Source: Herminiimonas arsenitoxidans
GTDB taxonomy: Bacteria > Pseudomonadota > Gammaproteobacteria > Burkholderiales > Burkholderiaceae_D
Reading direction: 5' to 3'
Length of the DNA: 64,000 nucleotides
Assembly (NCBI RefSeq): GCF_900130075.1
Contig: NZ_LT671418.1
Span: forward strand, 2,914,001-2,978,000
Made by a program: the position numbers and the translations under genes. The notes below the pieces were generated by a model that was given only the letters and a program-made list of their open reading frames with translations, was not told the DNA's origin and did no database searches. Every line of letters starts with the position of its first letter. Position 1 is the stretch's first letter. This document shows, piece after piece, positions 28,084 through 35,914 of this stretch.

Positions 28084-28917
28084 TTAGAGTGTATGCGACT
28101 CTCCTCCCTGAAGGTTTTCCTGCTTGGAGGGCAATGCCTCGAACGCACGTTGTCCGCGCTCGCCACGGAAGAAGGTTTCAATAAACGGATGCTTGAACTC
28201 AACTACCTTGTCCGGTTTGCAATAAGCAATGATGTGCTTGTCGGCCAATACGGCAACACGCGATGACAATGAAAATAAGGTATCCAGATCGTGCGTGACC
28301 ATCACAACGGTCAAGTGCATTTCATCGCGCAGTTCACGTATCAGATTGACGAAGCTTTCCGACGCGTTGGGGTCCAGACCGGCAGTGGGCTCATCCAGAA
28401 AAACCAGCTCCGGCTCCAGCGCCAAGGCGCGTGCCAATGCGACGCGCTTGATCATTCCGCCTGATAAATCCGATGGCATCTTCAGCGCATGTTCCGGGCC
28501 TATGCCTGCCATTTGCAACTTCATCAATGCAGCATCGCGTATCAATTGCTTGGGCAATACGCGTAATTCGCGCATCGGTTGCGCCACATTATCGAAGACA
28601 GTGAATGCAGAAAACAACGCGCCTTGCTGGAACAGCATACCCCAGCGAGTGCGTAACTGCTGCAGACGTTGTGCATTGATGGCGTTAATGTCCTCACCAA
28701 ATATGCGCACAGTGCCGCTGGCTGGACGTGCCAAGCCCAGCATTTGTCGTAGCAATACGGTTTTTCCCGAGCCGGAGCCGCCAACCAGCGAGACGATTTC
28801 CCCCTGATTGATGCTCAAGTTCACATGTTCATGCACGACCACATCGCCGAATCGCGTGCTCAGATTCTTGATCTGAACGATAGGTGTTGCTTCGGTCTGA
28901 GTCGTGGTCGTATCCAT
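28084..28917 (-). CDS. mlaF: MlaF-like ABC transporter ATPase
   Basis: ATPase of 277 residues. Walker A is GGSGSGKT near residue 43, the signature is LSGGMIKRVALARA, Walker B is LVFLDEPTAGLD, and the switch His is in MVTHDLDTL. The GGM variant of the signature is typical of the MlaF/Ttg2A family. Its start overlaps the mlaE stop by one base (TAATG). It powers phospholipid movement between membranes. Confidence 0.94.
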   Translation of the reverse strand: MDTTTTQTEATPIVQIKNLSTRFGDVVVHEHVNLSINQGEIVSLVGGSGSGKTVLLRQMLGLARPASGTVRIFGEDINAINAQRLQQLRTRWGMLFQQGALFSAFTVFDNVAQPMRELRVLPKQLIRDAALMKLQMAGIGPEHALKMPSDLSGGMIKRVALARALALEPELVFLDEPTAGLDPNASESFVNLIRELRDEMHLTVVMVTHDLDTLFSLSSRVAVLADKHIIAYCKPDKVVEFKHPFIETFFRGERGQRAFEALPSKQENLQGGESHTL

Positions 28918-30041
28918 TAGAAACCTACTCCGGTGAAGACGATGGCAAAAACCGCATCCGCGAGAATCACGACTGTGATGGCAGTCACTACAGAGATGGT
29001 CGTACCTGCACCCAGACTTTCTGTATTCGGCTTGATGCGCAAACCAAAGTGACAGGCCACCAATGCAATCAGGCTGCCGAATACGACGCCTTTGCCCAGA
29101 CCTATCCAGTAATTAGCGAGAGGAACCGCATCTGGTAGCTCACGCAGAAAATATTTGTACGACAAGCCTAACTCCATATTGGCGGCAACCATGCCACCGA
29201 TCAAGGCCATGGCATCGGTCCATATCACCAACAACGGCATCGAGATCGCCAGCGCAATCACTTTAGGCATGATCAAGCGATAACCGTGCGGTAGTCCCAT
29301 TACCAGCATCGCATCCAGTTCTTCCGTTACGCGCATGACGCCGAGCTGCGCCGTGATTGAGGAGCCGGAGCGACCGGCGACCAGAATCGCCGCCAGCAGT
29401 GGTCCCAGTTCCCGAATCACGCTCATGCCGAGTATGTTGACCAAAAAGATATCGCCGCCAAATTGATGCAATTGTTGTGCCGATAGATATGACAGCACGA
29501 CACCGATCAAAAATCCCACCAGCGCAGTAATTCCCAGCGCCTGATATCCGGTATGAAAAATATTCGCGGAAATTTCTTTCCACGGTCCACGTTGCGGTTG
29601 TTTGAAGAATTGGCCGAGATCCATCGTCAACTGGCCGATCAGGCTGATAAAGCCGATCAGATGATCCAGCATATTCAGCTTGAACTGGATCAGCGTACAC
29701 AGCGAGTACCAGTGATTCTTGGGCGGCCTCTTCATGACCAGCGGGCCGGTTTGTTCCAGTCGCCGAAAGAAGTTTTCGTATTGCGGCGCGAGCGTTAGTT
29801 GCGCCGGGCGTTTTTTGCCCCAGGCATTCCACAACAATTGCGCGCCTATGTAATCGAGCGCGTCGATCTGCGATAAATTCCAGTGCGCTTTATCTGCATT
29901 GCGTACGGACTGCAATGCGGCGGTAATTTTTTCCATCGCGCCGGGATGCGTCAGCGCACGCACTTGCCACGATCCAGCTGCGGTCACAGTAGCCGGGTCG
30001 TTCTGCGTGTAGCTGAGAGTGGGCGATGCGAAGTTATGCAT
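28917..30041 (-). CDS. mlaE: MlaE-like permease with fused N-terminal STAS domain
   Basis: Two parts: a soluble N-terminal stretch (about residues 1-95 from the chosen start) resembling STAS/MlaB (AHWNLSQIDALDYIGAQLLWNAW), and the MlaE permease (about 120-374; AGRSGSSITAQLGVMRVTEELDAMLVMG is the family hallmark). The fusion would replace a separate MlaB. I chose ATG 30041; a GTG at 30077 is also possible. It is first in the operon mlaE-mlaF-mlaD-lipoprotein-vanZ, divergent from birA. Confidence 0.92.
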   Translation of the reverse strand: MHNFASPTLSYTQNDPATVTAAGSWQVRALTHPGAMEKITAALQSVRNADKAHWNLSQIDALDYIGAQLLWNAWGKKRPAQLTLAPQYENFFRRLEQTGPLVMKRPPKNHWYSLCTLIQFKLNMLDHLIGFISLIGQLTMDLGQFFKQPQRGPWKEISANIFHTGYQALGITALVGFLIGVVLSYLSAQQLHQFGGDIFLVNILGMSVIRELGPLLAAILVAGRSGSSITAQLGVMRVTEELDAMLVMGLPHGYRLIMPKVIALAISMPLLVIWTDAMALIGGMVAANMELGLSYKYFLRELPDAVPLANYWIGLGKGVVFGSLIALVACHFGLRIKPNTESLGAGTTISVVTAITVVILADAVFAIVFTGVGF

Positions 30042-30151
30042 GCAGGCAAGTGTAAGGGAGAATAGAGTTTGCGTCACGCCAGTGGCCGAACGCTACATAT
30101 TTGGCGCAGAGTTCCGTTTCACAGGTGCAAGCATCCCGCTACAATGTGCAC

Positions 30152-30943
30152 ATGACATTTTTTCCTTCAGCACAAAGACTGGCCAGCCTGTGCGACTCCA
30201 GTGCGCAAAACATCGCGATTGATATCGTCGCAGAAACAGGCTCTACCAATGTCGATCTACTGGCAAATGTGCAGCATCTGCAGCAACCGACCTTGTTATG
30301 GGCGCAGACGCAGACGGCAGGAAAAGGCCGTGCCGGCCGTAGCTGGTACGCATCAGCCGATACGGCACTGACTTTTTCTCTGGCATGGAAATTCACCTTG
30401 CCGGTGCAAGAACTGATCGGTTTGCCCTTGGCGGTTGGTGTCGTGATTGCAGAAGCATTGCGTTCTTTGGGTGTAGCTGCGAGCTTGAAGTGGCCTAACG
30501 ATGTATTAAAGGATGACGGAAAATTAGCCGGCATCTTGATTGAAACGGCAGTCGATAAAGCAGATCGGTTCTCGACATGGGCGATCATCGGCGTGGGTAT
30601 CAATATTGCACAAGCAGATGGATTAAGCGCGCAAACGGGCCGTGTGGTCGCTGATGCGCCGGAGTTGGCGTCTGAGCGGGAGCGTGCGATGGCGGCATTA
30701 TTGAATGGCTTTGCACAGGCTTTGCCTTTGTTCGAGCAAAATGGATTTACATCTTTTGTCGCAGCGTGGAACGCACTGGATGCCTATGCCGGCAAGCAAG
30801 TGAATATTCTCGATCAAGGGAAAATATTGCATAGTGGTCATGCCGCTGGTGTCGATGAAACAGGGCGCTTGTTGCTCGATACCGCGCACGGCCGCATCGC
30901 CATCGTGGCTGGCGATGTCTCGTTGCGGATCAAGGAGGATTGA
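30152..30943 (+). CDS. birA: Biotin--protein ligase BirA (without DNA-binding domain)
   Basis: Attaches biotin to carboxylases such as AccB. Motifs are GKGRAGRSWYA (biotinyl-AMP loop; family GRGRxGRxW), LKWPNDVLKDDGKLAGILIE, and a C-terminal SH3-like cap (GVDETGRLLLDT). At 263 residues it has no N-terminal helix-turn-helix, so it is a class I ligase without repressor function. I chose ATG 30152 over an upstream TTG at 30101. The stop is followed four bases later by coaX. Confidence 0.93.
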   Translation: MTFFPSAQRLASLCDSSAQNIAIDIVAETGSTNVDLLANVQHLQQPTLLWAQTQTAGKGRAGRSWYASADTALTFSLAWKFTLPVQELIGLPLAVGVVIAEALRSLGVAASLKWPNDVLKDDGKLAGILIETAVDKADRFSTWAIIGVGINIAQADGLSAQTGRVVADAPELASERERAMAALLNGFAQALPLFEQNGFTSFVAAWNALDAYAGKQVNILDQGKILHSGHAAGVDETGRLLLDTAHGRIAIVAGDVSLRIKED

Positions 30944-30947
30944 GGCG

Positions 30948-31730
30948 ATGCTATTAATAGTCGATGCGGGTAATACGCGTATCAAATGGGCACTGGTTGA
31001 TCGATCTGCCAGTGATCAAACACCAGGCCATTGGCTGCAATCGGGTAGTGTCGCGCGCACGGATGCGCATCTGCTGGCGGATGCGTGGCGCGGTTTTCAT
31101 ATTGGTCGCGTCATGTTGTCGAATGTGGCTGGTCAAGAGTTGCGTGGTGAGCTGGAAAATGCAGTGCTGCACGTACTCGGTACCAGACCCGTGGCGCTGG
31201 AGTGGTTTACTTCTGCGGCGGAGCTGGGTGGTGTGCGTAATCTGTACCTGAATCCAACGCAATTGGGCGCTGACCGTTTTGCCGCAGCGATAGGTGCACA
31301 TGCCTTATTCCCGAATCGCCCTTTGGTGGTGGCGACTTGCGGCACGGCGACTACAGTGGATGCGGTGAGTGCGGATGGTCATTTTATCGGCGGCATGATC
31401 TTGCCGGGATTGGGTTTGATGGCGACTTCGCTGGCGAAAAACACGGCGCAATTACCGCAAGTCGCTTTGCAAACCAGTTTGACGCAACCGTTCGCAGATA
31501 ATACAGATGCCGCGATCGTCAGCGGTTGTCTGGCGGCGCAGGCTGGTGCGATCGAGCGTGCGATGGCGGCGCAAGCACGGGCGTATCCAAATGAGACAGT
31601 CTCTTGCATTCTGGCTGGCGGCGCGGCAGACTTGATTGCACCGCATCTTTCGATAGCCTACACACGTGTCGATAATCTGGTGCTGATCGGCTTGCACAAG
31701 GTAGCAACCCAACATTCTCCAACATGCTAA
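30948..31730 (+). CDS. coaX: Type III pantothenate kinase CoaX
   Basis: First step of coenzyme A synthesis. The opening LLIVDAGNTRIKWALVD is the phosphate-binding motif of the family, with GADR and CGTATTVD further on. The frame is open upstream to 30834, but ATG 30948 has a perfect AAGGAGG ribosome site at 30932-30938 inside the birA end. The 260-residue product has the right length. Its stop overlaps the start of the SPOR gene. Confidence 0.95.
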   Translation: MLLIVDAGNTRIKWALVDRSASDQTPGHWLQSGSVARTDAHLLADAWRGFHIGRVMLSNVAGQELRGELENAVLHVLGTRPVALEWFTSAAELGGVRNLYLNPTQLGADRFAAAIGAHALFPNRPLVVATCGTATTVDAVSADGHFIGGMILPGLGLMATSLAKNTAQLPQVALQTSLTQPFADNTDAAIVSGCLAAQAGAIERAMAAQARAYPNETVSCILAGGAADLIAPHLSIAYTRVDNLVLIGLHKVATQHSPTC

Positions 31731-32431
31731 AAATTCTGTTCGGCTCATTGTTACTGATTAACGGCGGCTTGTTCGCCTTTCAGCAAGGCTATCTGGATAG
31801 CTTGATTCCTCCTAGCCATGAGCCGACGCGCCTCAAGCAGCAATTGAATCCGGATCAACTCAAATTAGTTCCTTTGGCTAGCGATAAGCCAGTGACTGAA
31901 AAAGTTGCGACTGCCGAGCCTGAAAAAACTCCTGAGCGCGTGGAAAAGGTTGCGGAAGTATTGGCCTGTACCGAGATAGGTAACTTTGATGCAACGGAAG
32001 CTAAAAACTTCGAAACGAAACTGACAGCATTGGCACTCGGTGATCGTTTGGCACGTCGCCCGATTCAAGAAAATGCGCGCTATATGGTCTACATCCCGCC
32101 GTTAGCGAATAAAGAAGCAGCAGATAAAAAAGCCGGTGAACTCAAGCGTATGGGAGTGGATGATTTCTTCGTGATTCAGGATCACTCTGCCTTGCAGTGG
32201 GGCGTGTCGCTGGGTATTTTTAAATCGGAAGAAGCTGCGCGCAACCATCTTGCTGCGCTGAATCAAAAAGGTGTGCGCAGTGCCCGTGTAGGCACACATA
32301 GCGTAGCCGCCAATAAATTCGCCTTCCAGCTGCGTCGTATTGATGCGGCGACCAAGAGTGGTGTGGACAAGATCAGAGAAGGTTTTCCACGGCAGGAATG
32401 GCGCGAGTGCAGTAATCCGCCTGCAGCTTGA
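31724..32431 (+). CDS. SPOR-domain envelope protein
   Basis: Membrane-anchored periplasmic protein of 235 residues. Residues 2-17 are a hydrophobic anchor. A charged Pro/Glu linker (about 40-80) leads to a SPOR domain (about 110-195; MVYIPPLANKEAADKKAGELKRMGVDDFFV), which binds denuded glycan strands at division sites. It overlaps coaX by seven bases, so birA-coaX-SPOR is one operon. Confidence 0.85.
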   Translation: MLKILFGSLLLINGGLFAFQQGYLDSLIPPSHEPTRLKQQLNPDQLKLVPLASDKPVTEKVATAEPEKTPERVEKVAEVLACTEIGNFDATEAKNFETKLTALALGDRLARRPIQENARYMVYIPPLANKEAADKKAGELKRMGVDDFFVIQDHSALQWGVSLGIFKSEEAARNHLAALNQKGVRSARVGTHSVAANKFAFQLRRIDAATKSGVDKIREGFPRQEWRECSNPPAA

Positions 32432-32456
32432 TTTGGCAGGCTTGGCTTTGAGCGAG

Positions 32457-32672
32457 TCAGAGTTGGGCGGAGTTATCTTTTTCTAACGAGCGCCGCGCAC
32501 GTAAGGCAGCTAGACAATCCGGACACATGCAGGTTTTGGCATTGCCGCTTGTATCACGCACTACGCTGCTGATTGCCGCAGTCGGCAAGGCGGTGCACCA
32601 GCAAGCTTCTGTTGATGTTGTATCGACCATCCCACATGAGAACGTCGCGTTGCATTGTGAGCAATAGCTCAT
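32457..32672 (-). CDS. Cysteine-rich CWC-family protein
   Basis: A protein of 71 residues with the pattern CSQCNATFSC, ACWC, then CMCPDCL. The CWC tripeptide and the paired CxxC motifs match the Cys_rich_CWC family, presumed zinc-binding, of unknown function. Its start overlaps the stop of the upstream zinc-finger gene by four bases, so it is the third gene of the ECF sigma operon. Confidence 0.8.
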   Translation of the reverse strand: MSYCSQCNATFSCGMVDTTSTEACWCTALPTAAISSVVRDTSGNAKTCMCPDCLAALRARRSLEKDNSAQL

Positions 32673-32872
32673 TTTTCTTTCGATTCTGTTGGATCAATTG
32701 ACGGTAATTTTCGCATCGCCTTGCGTAGTATCGCCATCTGTCCATTGAAGGTACGACAAGCGTCGCAGACCAGCAAATGTAGGCGCATGCGCAAATGCTC
32801 AATCATCGTTAACGGACGATCCAGTTTTTCCGATGCCAGTCTGTGTACTTCTTTGCAAGTGGGAAGTCCCAT
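32669..32872 (-). CDS. Small zf-HC2-like protein, candidate anti-sigma partner
   Basis: A protein of 67 residues with an H-x3-C-x2-C arrangement (HLLVCDACRTF) preceded by C6 (PTCKEVHRLAS). That is the layout of zinc-binding anti-sigma domains (ZAS/zf-HC2), but there is no transmembrane helix. It lies 21 bases after the ECF sigma gene and overlaps the CWC gene. Zinc-binding soluble anti-sigma factors often sense thiol oxidation; that role is inference. Confidence 0.75.
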   Translation of the reverse strand: MGLPTCKEVHRLASEKLDRPLTMIEHLRMRLHLLVCDACRTFNGQMAILRKAMRKLPSIDPTESKEK

Positions 32873-32893
32873 GCCAATTCCAGTGGTGTTGCG

Positions 32894-33481
32894 TTATTTA
32901 ACGGGTTGCGGCTGATTGCCGAACCAGTTCAGATCCAGACATTCGCGCAAGCGTAGCCGCGCACGATACAAGATCACCCATGCATTAGACGTGGAAATAT
33001 CCAGTTCCTTACAGATTTCCTCGGTTTCCAGTTCCAGCCATTCGCGCATCATGAAGATGCGTGCTGTCTTGGCCGGCAGTTTCTCCAGGCAAATTTCCAG
33101 TACTTTGAAGAAGTCCTGTTCCTGCAAACTGGCCGCCGGATCACCCCAGGAACGTGGCATCTCTTGCGTATGACCATTTGCGGTGAACAGTGCATCGATC
33201 ATGTCGTCGTCAGATTGATCGTCCTGCGTGGCTATCTGGCGCATGCGTTTGCCAGCACGCAGGGCGTCGATGATCTTGTATTTCATGATGGCGGTCACAT
33301 AGGTGCGCAATGACGACTGCCCGGAAAAACTGTCTGGCTTCTCCAGTACGGCGATCAAGGCATCCTGCACTACGTCTTCTGCCAGCGCCTGATCGCGTAG
33401 CTGCAAGAGCGCGAAGCGCATCAAAGCAGGACGTAGCGACTCTAGTTCAGTGGCCAGCGTAGAGGATAAATGGGCGGTCAT
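32894..33481 (-). CDS. ECF-type RNA polymerase sigma factor
   Basis: About 195 residues from the preferred ATG 33481 (the frame extends to 33541). Region 2 is at about 15-85 (LRDQALAEDVVQDALIAVLEKP, then SLRTYVTAIMKYKIIDALR). A spacer carries DDQSDDD. Region 4 is at about 125-185 (LPAKTARIFMMREWLELETEEICKELDIS) with the helix-turn-helix. It leads a three-gene operon with a zf-HC2-like protein and a CWC protein, and diverges from argB. Confidence 0.92.
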   Translation of the reverse strand: MTAHLSSTLATELESLRPALMRFALLQLRDQALAEDVVQDALIAVLEKPDSFSGQSSLRTYVTAIMKYKIIDALRAGKRMRQIATQDDQSDDDMIDALFTANGHTQEMPRSWGDPAASLQEQDFFKVLEICLEKLPAKTARIFMMREWLELETEEICKELDISTSNAWVILYRARLRLRECLDLNWFGNQPQPVK

Positions 33482-33516
33482 TGCTTGTGGTTTTGTCGTT
33501 TGAGCAATACAGCTGT

Positions 33517-33536
33517 GGAATATTCCTGGGGATTCC
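33517..33536 (-). promoter_or_regulatory. GGAAT repeats upstream of the ECF sigma gene
   Basis: Minus-strand reading gives GGAAT-N5-GGAAT ending in the perfect palindrome GGAATATTCC (33517-33526). GGAA-type -35 elements are common for ECF sigma factors, and the site lies 36-55 bases before the chosen start, so autoregulation is possible. No matching -10 is certain. Confidence 0.35.
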
Positions 33537-33621
33537 GGCAAAGAGCCAAGAAATGAATTGGCATTCCCTGTAAAATCGCGGTCAATCCATTTTAGAACCT
33601 CTCACGACCAACTTGACCGAT

Positions 33622-34515
33622 ATGAATGCTGATCTTACTGTAGTTTCGCCGCAAATACAGGCGCAAATTCTGGCCGAGGCGCTGCCGTATATCCGCAAAT
33701 TTCACGGCAAAACGATTGTCGTCAAATACGGCGGCAATGCGATGACCGAAGAGCGCCTGAAGCACGGCTTCGCGCGCGACGTGATTTTATTGAAACTGGT
33801 TGGCATGAACCCGGTCGTGGTGCATGGCGGCGGTCCGCAAATCGATAACGCGCTGAAAAAAATCGGCAAGCAAGGCACCTTCGTGCAAGGCATGCGCATC
33901 ACCGACGAAGAAACGATGGAAGTCGTGGAATGGGTGTTGGGCGGCGAAGTGCAGCAAGATATCGTCATGCTGATCAATCACTACGGCGGCCAGGCTGTCG
34001 GCTTGACCGGCAAGGATGGCGGCTTGATCCGTGCTCGCAAGATGAAGATGCCGGACAAAGAAAATCCAGGCCAATTCCTCGACATCGGTTTTGTTGGCGA
34101 TATCGAAGCGATCAATCCAGCGGTCGTGAAAGCGCTGCAGGACGATGCTTTCATTCCTATCATTTCGCCTATCGGTTTCGGTGATGATGGCCAGGCTTAC
34201 AACATCAATGCCGACGTCGTAGCTGGCAAGATCGCGGAAATCCTGAAAGCTGAAAAGCTGATCATGATGACCAATATCGCTGGTGTGCAAGACAAGCAGG
34301 GCAATCTGCTGACCGATTTGTCCGCACGCGAAATTGACGAAATGTTTGAAGACGGTACGATCTCCGGCGGCATGTTGCCTAAGATTTCTTCCGCACTGGA
34401 TGCAGCGAAGTCTGGCGTTAATACCGTGCACATCATCGATGGCCGTATTGAGCATTCGCTGTTGCTGGAAGTGCTGACTGAACAAGCTTTCGGTACGATG
34501 ATACGTTCGCACTAA
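33622..34515 (+). CDS. argB: Acetylglutamate kinase ArgB
   Basis: Second step of arginine synthesis. Features are the phosphate-binding KYGGNAM near residue 30, [18 protein letters not shown] (substrate loop), and [27 protein letters not shown] (ATP/arginine region). ATG 33622 is preferred over TTG 33613. Its 297 residues match the family. In related genomes argB is commonly next to the pyrimidine 5'-nucleotidase and slmA; here three opposite-strand genes intervene. Confidence 0.97.
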   Translation: MNADLTVVSPQIQAQILAEALPYIRKFHGKTIVVKYGGNAMTEERLKHGFARDVILLKLVGMNPVVVHGGGPQIDNALKKIGKQGTFVQGMRITDEETMEVVEWVLGGEVQQDIVMLINHYGGQAVGLTGKDGGLIRARKMKMPDKENPGQFLDIGFVGDIEAINPAVVKALQDDAFIPIISPIGFGDDGQAYNINADVVAGKIAEILKAEKLIMMTNIAGVQDKQGNLLTDLSAREIDEMFEDGTISGGMLPKISSALDAAKSGVNTVHIIDGRIEHSLLLEVLTEQAFGTMIRSH

Positions 34516-34535
34516 TTCAGATTTCTGTTTATTGA

Positions 34536-34570
34536 AAAGAGTGTCTTCCGCAAGGTCGACACTTTTTTTT
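34536..34570 (+). terminator. Terminator of argB
   Basis: AGTGTC / GACACT stem (with flanking A/T pairs) followed by eight T residues, 20-55 bases after the argB stop. The A-rich left flank could also let it act on the opposite strand. Confidence 0.8.
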
Positions 34571-34616
34571 ATTTGTCAGGTATGGAGCTTTCCGATGCAA
34601 TATTTTTCTTGATGTA

Positions 34617-35732
34617 TCAAGGCGTCAGCAGTCGTACATCAAATTGCTGCTTGCCATTCCAGATACCCTTTACTTGCTGTCCCGTGATGGTGAGGCGCAT
34701 TGTCGCTTGGGTAGAGCTGTTTTCGACATATTCCTGCAATGTGATTTCATTGCCGCTCATGCTGCCGCTAAGATCGATAGGCTTTCTGTATTTTTCATAA
34801 AAGTAAACGCCGCTTATTGAATCATCAGGTAGTCGATTCAGCAGCATGATAATCGCGTTATTTCCCAGATGGCCGCGCAATACCTGTCCGTACACGCCGG
34901 TCGCTCTTTTTGTTCCTTCACCCAGGAAAACGGATTTGCCGTAGGTACTCAGATACGGCTTTAACGATGCATAGGGCAGGGCACGCACGATATCGCCCAC
35001 ATCATCCAGCGCACGCATGGCGTGATTGCTGCAACGTTCTGCCTTCATATTGGCATGGTCTTGTGTGAATTCCCATATGTAATAGGAAAACGCGGATGAT
35101 ACATCTGCATCCGATCCAGCGGCTTGTTCTGCACAAGTGCGATTGAGGGCCAGACGGCCTTCCAGATCATCACGATCTTCTGCGCTCGCGTCCTTTTGTT
35201 TCTTGAGTTGCTGACTTTGTTTTTCCAGAGCACTCAGTTGCTGCAGGTAACGAGTATGTTTTTCCTTGTTCATTTGCTTGGATAGCGCTTGCATACCATC
35301 TGCAGTGAATAGTTCGTCTGGAATCAACATGCGACCTGTAGTCAGATCGAAGCTGTAAGAGACTTGATATTCCTCGCAGTAGGCACCGCATCCATCAATA
35401 GCGAACGCTACCGTCAACAGACGACTATCCTTGCGAGTGATGGAAAAATGCTGGCTGGCGATACCCTGCAGGGAAAGTCCATCGCTTGCGCCCAGATATT
35501 TCCCCATTTGCCGAGGAGAGAGTGCATTGAATTGTCCGATATAAAGTCGGTCATTGATATTGGCACCAAGCGCTTTGTCATTGGTAAAGACAAAAGGCAT
35601 CAAGATGTCGCCGCTGGGTTCGGTCGTTTTGCTGTCGTTGGCGATTTTGACAGTAAGTGATTGTATGGTGATATCGGGCGCAGCTTGCGCCGTGCCAATC
35701 AGGAAAAGCAGAGAAGTAATGAATAGGCGCAT
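34617..35732 (-). CDS. Secreted protein of unknown function
   Basis: Unrecognised protein of 371 residues. Residues 1-17 are a signal peptide (ending AQA|APD). The middle part YQVSYSFDLTTGRMLIPDELF resembles the DUF3298/RsiV-type pattern, only loosely. A Lys/Gln-rich predicted coiled coil covers about 165-195. The C-terminal third (GVYFYEKYRKPIDLSGSM ... GQQVKGIWNGK) has the repeated strand pattern of lipocalin-like periplasmic domains. Cys pairs (CGAYC) suggest disulfides. The DNA looks more AT-rich than argB. It is separated from the EAL gene by a terminator, so likely transcribed alone. Confidence 0.75.
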   Translation of the reverse strand: MRLFITSLLFLIGTAQAAPDITIQSLTVKIANDSKTTEPSGDILMPFVFTNDKALGANINDRLYIGQFNALSPRQMGKYLGASDGLSLQGIASQHFSITRKDSRLLTVAFAIDGCGAYCEEYQVSYSFDLTTGRMLIPDELFTADGMQALSKQMNKEKHTRYLQQLSALEKQSQQLKKQKDASAEDRDDLEGRLALNRTCAEQAAGSDADVSSAFSYYIWEFTQDHANMKAERCSNHAMRALDDVGDIVRALPYASLKPYLSTYGKSVFLGEGTKRATGVYGQVLRGHLGNNAIIMLLNRLPDDSISGVYFYEKYRKPIDLSGSMSGNEITLQEYVENSSTQATMRLTITGQQVKGIWNGKQQFDVRLLTP

Positions 35733-35806
35733 ACCAGTTTTTCCAAATCAAATGGCATATCAATAACGTGATCATACATTCACATTAAAAGCTAACCCAT
35801 CCATTT

Positions 35807-35843
35807 AAAAAGGTGTGTCGACTATTGAGTCGGCACACCTTTT
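35807..35843 (-). terminator. Terminator of the EAL gene
   Basis: AAAAGGTGTG / CACACCTTTT with inner CGACT / AGTCG forms a long stem. It lies 70-110 bases after the EAL stop on the minus strand and is flanked by A/T runs on both sides, so it could work in both directions. Confidence 0.8.
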
Positions 35844-35914
35844 CGTTTTTGTTAAATATGCTTAAAACCGCAATCTATTCATTCTATTGTTCTATATGCC
35901 AATTCCCTGTCAGA

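Noticed and set aside
33787..34512. 241-codon open frame opposite argB
   Set aside because: Antisense shadow of a clear acetylglutamate kinase; no recognisable motif.
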